Positions 46,228-55,194 of a stretch of 64,000 nt of DNA are shown piece after piece (positions within the stretch are counted from its first letter, which is position 1; each line of letters opens with the position of its first letter). The notes under the pieces are model-generated. The model was not told the DNA's origin and did no database searches. It saw only the letters and a list, made by a program, of their open reading frames with translations. The stretch lies in assembly GCA_016191115.1 (NCBI GenBank), contig JACPPG010000040.1:1-64000 (forward strand), written 5' to 3'. A program made the translations under genes and the position numbers. The DNA comes from Planctomycetia bacterium. GTDB lineage: Bacteria > Planctomycetota > Planctomycetia > Pirellulales > JACPPG01.

Positions 46228-47559
46228 CTAGTTCGTCGGTGCCATCGCCGCGGGACGTTGCGCCCAGGCGGGCTTTTTGGCGACCGCTTCGCGGATCCGC
46301 CGGATCACCTCTTCGTCGGTCGGATACGGCGACACAAGCGCCGGCCGAAGCGGCAGCGGAATCTCATCCATGCGATACACGGTCCCCGGCGCGCTGATGC
46401 CCGTGGCGGCCGTGGTAATGTGCACGCGGGCCAGGCGGCTGGTGTGCGTGACTTTGGGGTCGAGGACGATCGTGGGGATGCGGGCCAGGTGGTCGATGCC
46501 CGGCTGCGGCATCGTGGCGCCTGGATCGGCGCCCAGCACCAGCGCCGCATCCACGTCGCCGCGAACCAGCAAGTCCACCGTCGAAAACTCGCCCGGGTTG
46601 AACCGCGGATAGCCGCGGCACAGGCTCACCCCGAACGGATAGCCCGTGCTCCACCGCATCACCATGTCGGAGCCAGTTACGTTGCCGTGTCCGCGCATGG
46701 GCATGGTGACAAACTTGGTAAAGGCGTTCAACTCGGCGGCCAGCATCAGGACCGCGGCCGAGTTCATGTGCTTCCCCCGGGTCATGGACAGGCCCATGCC
46801 GAAAAAAATCACCCCGAACCGCGCTTGCTTCATCCTGTCGGCCAAATCCCGCAACTGCTCGATCGACAGCCCGGTTTCGGCGACGCTTGCCTCGTTCACG
46901 CGGTGGCCTTTGACGAGGGCCCGCAACGTGGTCAGGATTTCAAAGTCCTTGCCGGGCTTGATCTGGAGGAAGATATCCGCGGCGCGGGCGCTGGGCGTCT
47001 CGCGAATGTCCACCAGCACCATCGTCCGGTCCTTGCGGCCGTTAGGGACGAACTTTCCCTTCTGTGTCAGGGTGTACTTGGTAAAGTGCCGGGGATGGCA
47101 CTCGGCCGGGTTGCCTCCCCAGTACACGATAAAGTCTGCCCGATTCTTGATTTCGCCTAACGTACACGTGACCTTGCCACCCAACTGGGCGGCGATTTCT
47201 GTTGGCCCGTGTCACAACGAGGTATGGCTGTCGATCACGCCGCCGGCCAGCTCGGCGAGCGATATCGCCTCGCGCTGCGCCTCGCAGGTGATGTTGCTGA
47301 GACCGTAGACCAGGGGCATGTGCGCCTTGTACAGGTGGTCGGCCGCGGTGTCGATGGCCGTGTCGAGCGTGGCGGGTTGCCCGTCCACGAGCGCCTCCGG
47401 GTACAGACGCTCCGCCGTGTGGTTGCGAAACCACGCCTCGCCGAGACTGCACGCGTGCTTGGTCTTGACGATTTTCTCGGCGTCGGCGTGCAGCTCGATA
47501 TCGTCGCAGACGCAGCCGCAGAAGGTGCACGTGGCGTGTTGCACAATGTTCAGGCTCAT
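46228..47559 (-). CDS. fwdB: formylmethanofuran dehydrogenase subunit B, predicted selenoprotein (in-frame TGA at codon 116)
   Basis: 443 residues when the TGA at 47214-47212 is read as selenocysteine. The N-terminus has the 4Fe-4S motif CTFCGCVC (Cys 11, 14, 18) with the fourth Cys at 37 (KHACSLGEAWF). Then ...IDSHTSL-U-HGPTEIAAQLGG. In FwdB enzymes this position holds the Cys (Cys118 in Methanothermobacter wolfei) or Sec that ligates W/Mo. The frame after the TGA is unchanged and gives a full-length C-terminus (KVTCTLGEIKNRADFIVYWG, FFGMGLSMTRGKHMN, LGADPGATMPQPGID). This redox subunit interconverts CO2 and formate. Start ATG 47559. A conventional gene caller would split it into a 115-aa and a ~318-aa protein. 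Confidence 0.9.
47176..47214 (-). promoter_or_regulatory. candidate bacterial SECIS element in fwdB
   Basis: On the coding strand the UGA (47214-47212) is followed after 25 nt by GCCGCCC-AGTT-GGGTGGC (47193-47176 hairpin, 7 bp with one G-U pair). The loop AGUU has G at its second position. Spacing and a loop G near the start agree with the published bacterial SECIS consensus (hairpin directly 3' of UGA, G among the first two loop bases). A base stem GUGAC/GUCAC, including the UGA and reaching ~47169, may also form. Confidence 0.7.
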
Positions 47560-47696
47560 CAGATGCCTCGATTCAGGGCCAATGTTGATCTTGTCTCTCG
47601 AAGTCAAATGGATTCTTCCGACGGCCGACCGCGCGACGGCGCGGCGGCGCTTCATGGCTTGTCATTCTCGCCCGGACCGGGCGGCACGACGAACGT

Positions 47697-47852
47697 TCAC
47701 CCAAGCTCCCGGCCGAGGTAACTGCCGCGAATGCGGCGCGGACGGTAGCGGCCGACGTCAATCAGCTCCCATGCCTGGGGTTTTTCACCCCCATCCTCTG
47801 GAAGCGCGCTCCGCTCGGGTTCTTGAGCATCGTTACGTGACTCGGCTTTCAT
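47697..47852 (-). CDS. small conserved-looking protein between fwdD and fwdB (51 aa)
   Basis: 51 aa starting MKAESRNDAQEPERSALPED and ending AWELIDVGRYRPRRIRGSYLGRELG in two parts. The ribosome binding site AGAGG is 6 nt before ATG 47852. It lies 57 bp after fwdD and 137 bp before fwdB, all on the same strand. The C-terminal Arg/Gly cluster looks like a structured or nucleic-acid/protein contact motif. It could be a small subunit or assembly factor of the enzyme. No family recognised with certainty. Confidence 0.6.
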   Translation of the reverse strand: MKAESRNDAQEPERSALPEDGGEKPQAWELIDVGRYRPRRIRGSYLGRELG

Positions 47853-47909
47853 TCCAAACCTCTCTGTCGAAAGGAAGCGGTTCTTGGCTGTCAAAACGAA
47901 GCGGGGAAT

Positions 47910-48284
47910 TCACGGCGCCCCTTCGGCGGCTTGCTGGCTGGATTCCGGCGCGACGGGCTCGATCTCGACCTCCCAACCCTTGGAGGTCGGCATGCCTGTC
48001 CCGTCGGTGGTCTGGCCCATGAGACGACATGTGGGCGGGCCGTACGGGACAAAAATCATTCCGGCCGGAACTTTACCTTCCTTGCACTGGAACAGGCCTT
48101 CGCCGTTGTCGGAACGGACGCGGACGGTGCCGCCCGACTCGATGCCGGCCTCTTTCATATCGTCGGGATGCATGATCAAAGTTGTGACCATGGCCAGATA
48201 CTCAGGGCTGTCCTTCGAGATGTTGATCTGCTGGCCCTGTTTGGTCGTGCGGCCGGCGTTCATGATGTAGCGCTTGCCCGTCAT
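47910..48284 (-). CDS. fwdD: formylmethanofuran dehydrogenase subunit D (molybdopterin dinucleotide-binding)
   Basis: 124 aa matching the C-terminal molybdopterin-dinucleotide-binding beta-barrel domain of formate dehydrogenases and FwdD: INISKDSPEYLAMVTTLIMH, PDDMKEAGIESGGTVRVRSD, GMIFVPYGPPTCRLMGQTT. FwdD holds part of the W/Mo pterin cofactor together with FwdB. Its presence as a separate gene is a mark of the redox enzyme; methylotroph Fhc complexes lack it. GGAGG sits before ATG 48284. First gene of the fwd operon, divergent from selD across a 359-bp gap. Confidence 0.9.
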   Translation of the reverse strand: MTGKRYIMNAGRTTKQGQQINISKDSPEYLAMVTTLIMHPDDMKEAGIESGGTVRVRSDNGEGLFQCKEGKVPAGMIFVPYGPPTCRLMGQTTDGTGMPTSKGWEVEIEPVAPESSQQAAEGAP

Positions 48285-48643
48285 CGGCGACCTCCGGTTC
48301 GCCGGCCAGGCGCGTCTGTGTGGAACTCAAAAGTCAGCGATTTCTTCAAGACGACACCCCGAACGGTCGCGGGCCCAAACCATCAGTTTACTAGCAGCCG
48401 CGCGAGCGTAAAGGGAAGGCCGCAACGATTCAGGGCCGTTCACAGATTCAAGCTTGCCGGCGGCGCACCGGCGGGAAAGTGGGACAGGCACCGAGACGCA
48501 ACGTTGGTCTGAAAGGACTTGCGCTGTTTATGCTCGGAGCCAGTCCCATTTTCCCGCCTCGCCATTTTGCGTTTGTCGACTCCTTGCCTTGGGGGTGTCA
48601 GAAGGGGACACTGCGGGAACGTCCTCATTTACAAAGGTTTTTG
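48285..48643. promoter_or_regulatory. divergent fwd/selD intergenic region
   Basis: 359 bp between the fwdD start (minus) and selD start (plus). Both promoters should lie here. It contains MITE copy 6 and ACAAAGGTTTTTG just before the selD ATG. No riboswitch is recognised. Confidence 0.5.
48431..48569 (-). repeat. MITE-like element, copy 6 (one end lost)
   Basis: CAGGGCCGTTCACAGATTC start, complete hairpin core, ends CCTCGCCATTTTG. It lies inside the shared promoter region between fwdD and selD, 75 bp before the selD ATG, so its hairpin would probably be in the selD leader. Confidence 0.9.
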
Positions 48644-49708
48644 ATGACCGAACCTGTCCGGCTCACAAAATTCGCCAAGCGCGCCGGATGTGCCGCCAAG
48701 CAACCGCCCGGCTTCCTGTTGTCGATCCTCCCCTCGCTGCCGTCGATCACCGACCCGAACGTGCTGGTCGGCTGCGCCACGGCCGACGACGCGGCCGTGT
48801 ATCGACTCACGGACGACCTGGCGCTCGTGCTGACGACCGATTTTTTCACGCCGATCGTCGATGACCCCTACGACTTCGGCGCCGTGGCCGCGGCGAACGC
48901 CTTGAGCGACGTGTACGCCATGGGAGGAAAGCCGCTCACGGCGCTCAGCCTGGTGGGCTTTCCCGACGCCGTGCTGCCGCCAGAAGTCCTGGTCGAGATT
49001 CTACACGGAGCGGCCGACAAGGCCGCCGAAGCGGGCATTGCCATCGTCGGCGGGCACACCATCAAATCGGAAGAGCCGATTTTCGGGCTCGCCGTCGTCG
49101 GCACCGTGGCCCCGGATCGCGTGCTGGCCAACGACAAGGCCCTGCCCGGCGACTTGCTGATTCTGACAAAGCCCCTCGGCTTGGGAATCATCACCACCGC
49201 CGCGAAGAACGGGGCCGATCATCGGGGCGCGATCGCCGCGGCCATTCGTGTGATGACTACGCTCAATCGGGCCGCATCCGAAATCATTGCGGCAGCGGGC
49301 GCGCACGCGCTCACGGACGTCACGGGCTTCGGCCTGCTCGGGCATCTGCGAAACATGGCCGCCGCGAGCCGCGTCGGCGCCCGCGTCTGGCTGGACCGCG
49401 TGCCGGTCCTTGCGCCCGCGTGGGAGTACGTGCGGGCGGGGATTTCTCCGGGGGGCACGCACGCGAACCATCGATTCCTCAGCGAATGGGTTAGCTACGC
49501 TTCGGACGTCAGCGAAGAGGACCAGTTGATGCTGTGCGACGCACAGACGTCGGGCGGTCTATTGGCGGCCGTGGCGTCTGATCGGGCCGATGGCATGCTC
49601 GCGTCGTTGCACGCCACCGGCGCGGCAGAGGCCGCCGTGATCGGCACGATCGAAACGGAGACACCCGGCCGTATCGTCGTTGTCCGCACCGAAGGGGCCG
49701 GCGGATGA
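48644..49708 (+). CDS. selD: selenophosphate synthetase (selenide, water dikinase)
   Basis: 354 aa. It makes selenophosphate from selenide and ATP. N-terminal LTKFAKRAGCAAKQPP corresponds to the E. coli SelD active-site loop GCGCK: the essential Cys17 is present, the non-essential Cys19 is Ala, and the essential Lys is retained. The ATP-grasp-like AIRS fold follows: LTTDFFTPIVDDPYDFGAVA, NALSDVYAMGGKPLTALSLV, IVGGHTIKSEEPIFGLAVVG, DVTGFGLLGHL, LMLCDAQTSGGLL. It is a Cys, not Sec, version. ATG 48644; the open frame upstream through the MITE is not translated homology. Stop overlaps the next ATG (ATGA). Confidence 0.95.
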   Translation: MTEPVRLTKFAKRAGCAAKQPPGFLLSILPSLPSITDPNVLVGCATADDAAVYRLTDDLALVLTTDFFTPIVDDPYDFGAVAAANALSDVYAMGGKPLTALSLVGFPDAVLPPEVLVEILHGAADKAAEAGIAIVGGHTIKSEEPIFGLAVVGTVAPDRVLANDKALPGDLLILTKPLGLGIITTAAKNGADHRGAIAAAIRVMTTLNRAASEIIAAAGAHALTDVTGFGLLGHLRNMAAASRVGARVWLDRVPVLAPAWEYVRAGISPGGTHANHRFLSEWVSYASDVSEEDQLMLCDAQTSGGLLAAVASDRADGMLASLHATGAAEAAVIGTIETETPGRIVVVRTEGAGG

Positions 49709-50832
49709 CGGACCGAATCTACTTCGATTACAACGCGACAACGCCGTGCGCCCCGGAAGTCGCGGCGGCCATGCGGACCGTGCTTGAGGACAAGTTCGGC
49801 AACCCGTCCAGCCTGCACTGGGCGGGCGAGCCGGCCCGCGCGGCGATCGACCACGCGCGCCGGCAGGTCGCCGCGATGCTTGGCTCTCGGCCCGGGGAGA
49901 TCGTCTTCACCTCTGGTGGAACCGAGGCCAATAACCACGCCATCAAGGGCGCGTTCTTCGCCTGCCGCGATCGGACGCGGCAGCCCCACTTCGTCACAAG
50001 CAGCGTCGAGCACCCCTCGGTCGAAGAGACGTGCGCGTTTATCGAGAGCCTGGGGGCGGCCGTGATGCGCGTGCGCGTGGACCGGTTTGGGCAAGTCGAT
50101 CCCGACGACGTCCGGAAGGCGATGCGCCGAGAGACCGTGCTCGTCTCGGTGATGCACGCGAACAACGAGGTGGGAACGATCCAGCCGATCCGCGAAATCG
50201 TCCAGATCGCGCACGAAGGGGGCGCGATCGTTCACACCGACGCCGCGCAGACCATCGGCAAAATGCGGGTCGACGTCCGGTCCTTGGGTGTCGATCTGGT
50301 GACGGTGGCCGCGCACAAGTTCTATGGACCCAAGGGCGTCGGTGCGCTTTACGTGCGCGAGGGCGTCCAACTCGAACCGTGTTTGCACGGAGCCGGTCAC
50401 GAAGCGGGCCGGAGGGCAGGAACCGAAAATGTTCTGGCGATCGTGGGCCTGGGGGCGGCGAGCGAGCTGGCGACGCAGTGGATCGACCGATCGGACGTCC
50501 TCCGCCTGCGGGATCTTTTTTGGCAATTGCTGCGCGAGCGGTTCGGCGATTCCGTCGTGCTCAACGGTCATCCGGACGAGCGCCTTGCCAACACACTCAA
50601 TGTCAGCTTCCGCGGACGGATCGGCCACGAGCTTCTGTCGCGGTTGAGCGGGGTGGCCGCGTCGACAGGCTCGGCGTGCCATGCCGGCAGCCACGAGATG
50701 AGCCCCGTGCTCCGCGCCATGGGAGTTGCCGAACCGGTCGGCCTGGGCGCCATCCGCTTCAGCCTGGGGCGCACCTCGACGCAGGCCGAGGTCGAAAACG
50801 TGGTCGAGCAACTCGCGTCCATCGTGCGGTAG
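49705..50832 (+). CDS. cysteine desulfurase / selenocysteine lyase-like protein
   Basis: 375 aa PLP enzyme of the NifS/IscS group: IYFDYNATTPCAPEV, TSGGTEANNHAIKGAFF, SVEHPSVEE, NNEVGTIQPI, HTDAAQTIGK, PLP-Lys in AAHKFYGPKG, and catalytic Cys in TGSACHAGSHEMSPVL. The GSACHAG loop is as in NifS-type enzymes. Its coupling to selD by a 4-nt overlap (ATGA) suggests it mobilises selenium or sulfur for SelD rather than general Fe-S work. The family alone does not distinguish Cys from Sec as the preferred substrate. Confidence 0.92.
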   Translation: MTDRIYFDYNATTPCAPEVAAAMRTVLEDKFGNPSSLHWAGEPARAAIDHARRQVAAMLGSRPGEIVFTSGGTEANNHAIKGAFFACRDRTRQPHFVTSSVEHPSVEETCAFIESLGAAVMRVRVDRFGQVDPDDVRKAMRRETVLVSVMHANNEVGTIQPIREIVQIAHEGGAIVHTDAAQTIGKMRVDVRSLGVDLVTVAAHKFYGPKGVGALYVREGVQLEPCLHGAGHEAGRRAGTENVLAIVGLGAASELATQWIDRSDVLRLRDLFWQLLRERFGDSVVLNGHPDERLANTLNVSFRGRIGHELLSRLSGVAASTGSACHAGSHEMSPVLRAMGVAEPVGLGAIRFSLGRTSTQAEVENVVEQLASIVR

Positions 50833-50865
50833 GGCGCGCAAGCCGCTCGGCAGACGCTCGTCAAG

Positions 50866-50960
50866 CGGGAGCGGATGGGAATCGAACCCACCGAACGCCG
50901 GTGTACGGCGTTCCGCCGGTTTTGAAGACCGGGGCGGTCACCAGAGCCGCATTCACTCCC
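50866..50960 (-). tRNA. selC: tRNA-Sec (anticodon TCA)
   Basis: 95-nt gene, no encoded CCA. Anticodon arm CCGGU-CUUCAAA-ACCGG with UCA. Very long variable arm GAACGCCG-UACAC-CGGCGUUC (8 bp). T loop UUCGAUU with stem GUGGG/CCCAU. 5' end GGGAGUGA pairs with the 3' CCGCUCCC, leaving G as discriminator. Acceptor plus T helices total 13 bp, as in bacterial Sec tRNAs (8+5 with one A-C mismatch, or 7+6). The D arm is GCGG/CCGC plus UC/GA with a bulged C. It decodes UGA as selenocysteine with SelB. It faces opposite to selD, and in the same direction as selA/selB. Confidence 0.93.
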
Positions 50961-51041
50961 GAAAACTTGCCGAATTGTACGGCCGGCGATCGCCCGATGC
51001 CAATCGAACCGGATAAGCGTTCACCGGCTGCATATGAAGGA

Positions 51042-51108
51042 CCCTCGCTGGCGCGTCGGGTTAGTATAATGCCGTCCTGCCTCACTAACCCGAAGCGCCA
51101 GCGAGGGT
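51042..51108. repeat. REP pair upstream of the transposase gene
   Basis: CCCTCGCTGGCGCGTCGGGT then TAGT at the left and ACTAACCCGAAGCGCCAGCG then AGGG at the right are inverted copies (one mismatch), separated by ~20 bp. A single copy follows the transposase gene at 51788, and a related palindrome is at 34501. Such pairs are the usual substrates of REP-associated Y1 transposases. Confidence 0.85.
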
Positions 51109-51171
51109 TCCTCTTCCATCGAGGCGCTGGGAGGGCATATTCGCGGGCGCGGCGAACGAGAGTCGATTGTG

Positions 51172-51723
51172 ATGGCTGATTGCAGCGGTGTAGTGCTGCC
51201 CGAGCCGTTGGCATATTTTCTCACTTGGCCGACTTATGGCGCCTGGTTGCCGGGCGACGAGCGTGGCTGGGTGCAGTATCGTCGTGGTTTTCAACTTCCC
51301 GATCCCATAAAGAAACTGGAAGCAGCCGCGCTGATGACGGATGACGCCTGTCGGCTGAACGATGATGAGCGTCGCGTCGTGGAAGCCACGATCGCCGCGC
51401 ACTGCCGCATCCGAAATTGGACCTTGCACGCCGTCAACTGCCGCTCGAACCATTTGCATATCGTAGTTACCGCCCGCGAACATCCAGACGATGTGCGCGA
51501 CCAGTTCAAGGCGTGGTGCACCCGCAGGCTCAAGGAGTTTCAGCATCAGCGGACACCAACAGGATCTCACGAAGCCCTCCCGGTTCGTACGAGGTGGTGG
51601 GCCGAGCGCGGGAGCAAGCGATACATTAATGACGCGGACAGTCTGGAAGCCGCCATCCTTTACGTTCGCGACGCTCAAGACGCGCCCGCGCTAGGCGTTC
51701 ACCCTAACCCGATTCGCGAGTGA
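51172..51723 (+). mobile_element. REP-associated tyrosine transposase (RAYT, Y1/HUH)
   Basis: 183-aa protein with the Y1 HUH fold: LAYFLTWPTYGAWLPGDERG at the start, metal-binding HxH in CRSNHLHIVVTA, and a C-terminal catalytic Tyr candidate in KRYINDADSLEAAILYVRDA. Single-strand DNA transposase of the IS200/IS605 superfamily, domesticated RAYT branch. Flanking REP copies at 51042 and 51788 support this. ATG 51172, with a GTG three nt before. It sits between selC and selA, on the opposite strand, and appears intact. Confidence 0.9.
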
Positions 51724-51787
51724 CGGTTCCTCGCTGGTTATCACCAAGAACAAGCTTGCGTGGAAATCACCGGAAACGGACGAACGA

Positions 51788-51811
51788 CCCTCGCTGGCGC
51801 GTCGGGTTAGT
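51788..51811. repeat. REP copy downstream of the transposase gene
   Basis: CCCTCGCTGGCGCGTCGGGT then TAGT, identical to the left arm at 51042. A shorter degenerate piece (CCTAACCCGATTCGCGAGTG, from ~51706) overlaps the transposase 3' end. Together they frame the RAYT gene. Confidence 0.8.
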
Positions 51812-51841
51812 GTGGTCCGAGGCGGCTGCCGGAACCGGCGC

Positions 51842-53232
<1,391 letters not shown>

Positions 53233-53236
<4 letters not shown>

Positions 53237-55194
53237 AGGACAGTCTCGTCGATGGGTACCAAAATCCGCGGCCCCGCCGTATGGAGGTCGCCCGCGCGGG
53301 CCGTGACCTGCTGGCGGTCGAAGAATTCGAAGATCGGAACGGCATGCTTGCGGGTCATCCCCCACCGCTGGCGTATCTCTCCGATCTTAGCTGCCGGATG
53401 AAGTTGAAAATAGTCGGCCAAGTCCTGCTGCAAGCCTGCGACCGCCTCGGCGGTGATGGCCATCTCGGGCGATATCCGAACCAGGCGTCCCTCGTCGACG
53501 GCCACCTGCACCAGCGGCTCCAGGTCCTTTTGCGTACAACCGCGACGGGCCGCGAATTCCTTCAACGTCGGAGGCATCGCCCCGCCCTCGACGCACTCCG
53601 CCAGCAGGGCGTCGAGGAGTTGCCGCTGCCGATTCGATAGATCCGCGCCCGATGGCAATCCTACCCGATCGCCCCGTCGCACCAGCTCGCCGCGGGCGGT
53701 CAGCTCCCCCAGCACGCCGTCCAAGACGCCCGGGCTGGCTTGCCGGTCCATGGCGGACAAAACAACCGCGACGGGCACCAGGCGCGCCGGTTGCCGGCGG
53801 ATGAGCTCGGCCTGACAGCATTTGACCATCTGCTGCTTGAGCTCCGCGAATCGCCCGGCGGTGACATAAGTCGGCTGCGGCCCGTTCGCGCGGTACGCCG
53901 CCCGTTGCGTCACCAGGCGATCGATGGCCGACTCGAATTGCTGTCGATCGAGCCCGATCCGCGACGGCGTGGCCTCATCGAACGCCGCTTCGCGACGCAG
54001 GTCGATGTAGGCCGCCAGCCGGGTATGCGGCTTCTCGTCCGACAGGGCTTGGGCGACTGCCAAGCAGTGGTTTAGCCGATCGGACGGCCGCAGCACAGGC
54101 GCGACGATCGACCCGCCGCCGATGGTCTCCTCGGGCGAGAGCTGGCGGAGGATGAAGGGCTGCCCGTACGCGGCGACGATCGGCTTTGTGCAGCGTAGTA
54201 TCGCGAACGCTTCTTCGCCGGGCGGAGCCTCGTGCCGGCCCTGCCCCAAGAGCACCTGTGCCGTGGCCTGATTGGCCCCGAGGTGAATCCGCACCGATTG
54301 CCTGTGCCGCAGCGCATGCGCGGCCCCAGGCAGGACCCGCAGGCGGACCAACACCCGGCGCGACGGCTCGAAGGCGTGCGGCGTGACCAGCTCGTCGCCA
54401 CGACGAATGTCCGCGGCCTTGATGCCGGCCAGGTTGACGGCCGCCCGCTGGCCTGCCGAAACCGTTTCGACGTCGGCGCCTTGCGACTGCAACCGGCGGA
54501 TGCGAACGGGCGTAGCGTCGGGGAGCAGGACGAGCGTATCGCCGGCGCGCGCGGTCCCGTGCCAGACCGTGCCTGTGACGACGGCCCCCTGTCCGGCCGG
54601 CGAGAATGCGCGGTCGACCGGCAGCCGGAAGCGCGGATCGGCCGCCGACCGAGGGGGCGCATGGCGCGCCGCATCGACTAGTGCCTGCCTGACTTCCGCG
54701 ACGCCCAGACCGCTTTCGGTCGAGACCTCGATCACCGGCGCCCCGGCCAGGCAAGTCGACTCGACGAGTTCGGCGACCTCCATTTCGACCAGCTCCAACT
54801 GCTCGTCGTCGGCCAGGTCGCACTTGGTGATCGCGATCACTCCGGTGCGGATCGCCAGCAGATCGAGAATCGCGAGATGCTCTCGCGTTTGTGGCATGAC
54901 GGAATCGTCGGCCGCGACGACGAGCAAGGCCGCGTCGACTCCCGACGCGCCGGCGACCATCGTGCGTATGAAGCCTTCGTGCCCGGGAACGTCGGTCAGG
55001 GCGAAGCGAATGCCGTCGGCGTCGAAATGCGCGAAGCCCAAGTCGATCGTCATACCGCGGCGCTTTTCTTCCGGCAGCCGATCCACGATGCCGCCGGTCA
55101 ACGCCCGCACCAACGAGGACTTGCCGTGATCGATATGCCCGGCCAGGCAGACCACGAATTGCGAGCTGGCGGCTAGCTTCGATGCGTGACTCAA
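53233..55194 (-). CDS. selB: selenocysteine-specific elongation factor
   Basis: 653 aa, usual length. Delivers Sec-tRNA to UGA on a ribosome bound at the SECIS hairpin. GTPase domain: G1 GHIDHGKSSL, G2 region KRRGMTIDLGF, G3 DVPGHEGFI, G4 TKCDLADD. Beta-barrel domains follow (FSPAGQGAVVTGTVWHGTAR). The C-terminal winged-helix repeats (LDALLAECVEGGAMPPTLKE, FAARRGCTQKDLEPLVQVAV, WGMTRKHAVPIFEFFDRQQV) bind the SECIS loop. The start is TTG 55194, whose last two bases belong to the upstream kinase stop (TTGA). It is coupled to both neighbours. Confidence 0.96.

Noticed and set aside
46228..47655. fwdB as two separate genes or as a pseudogene split by a stop codon.
   Set aside because: Frame and homology continue directly across the TGA, which falls exactly on the metal-ligand Cys/Sec codon. 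No other lesion exists, and neighbouring sel genes provide the means to decode it.
48479..48643. N-terminal extension of SelD reading through MITE copy 6.
   Set aside because: The residues are element-derived and SelD homology starts at MTEPVRLTKF (ATG 48644).
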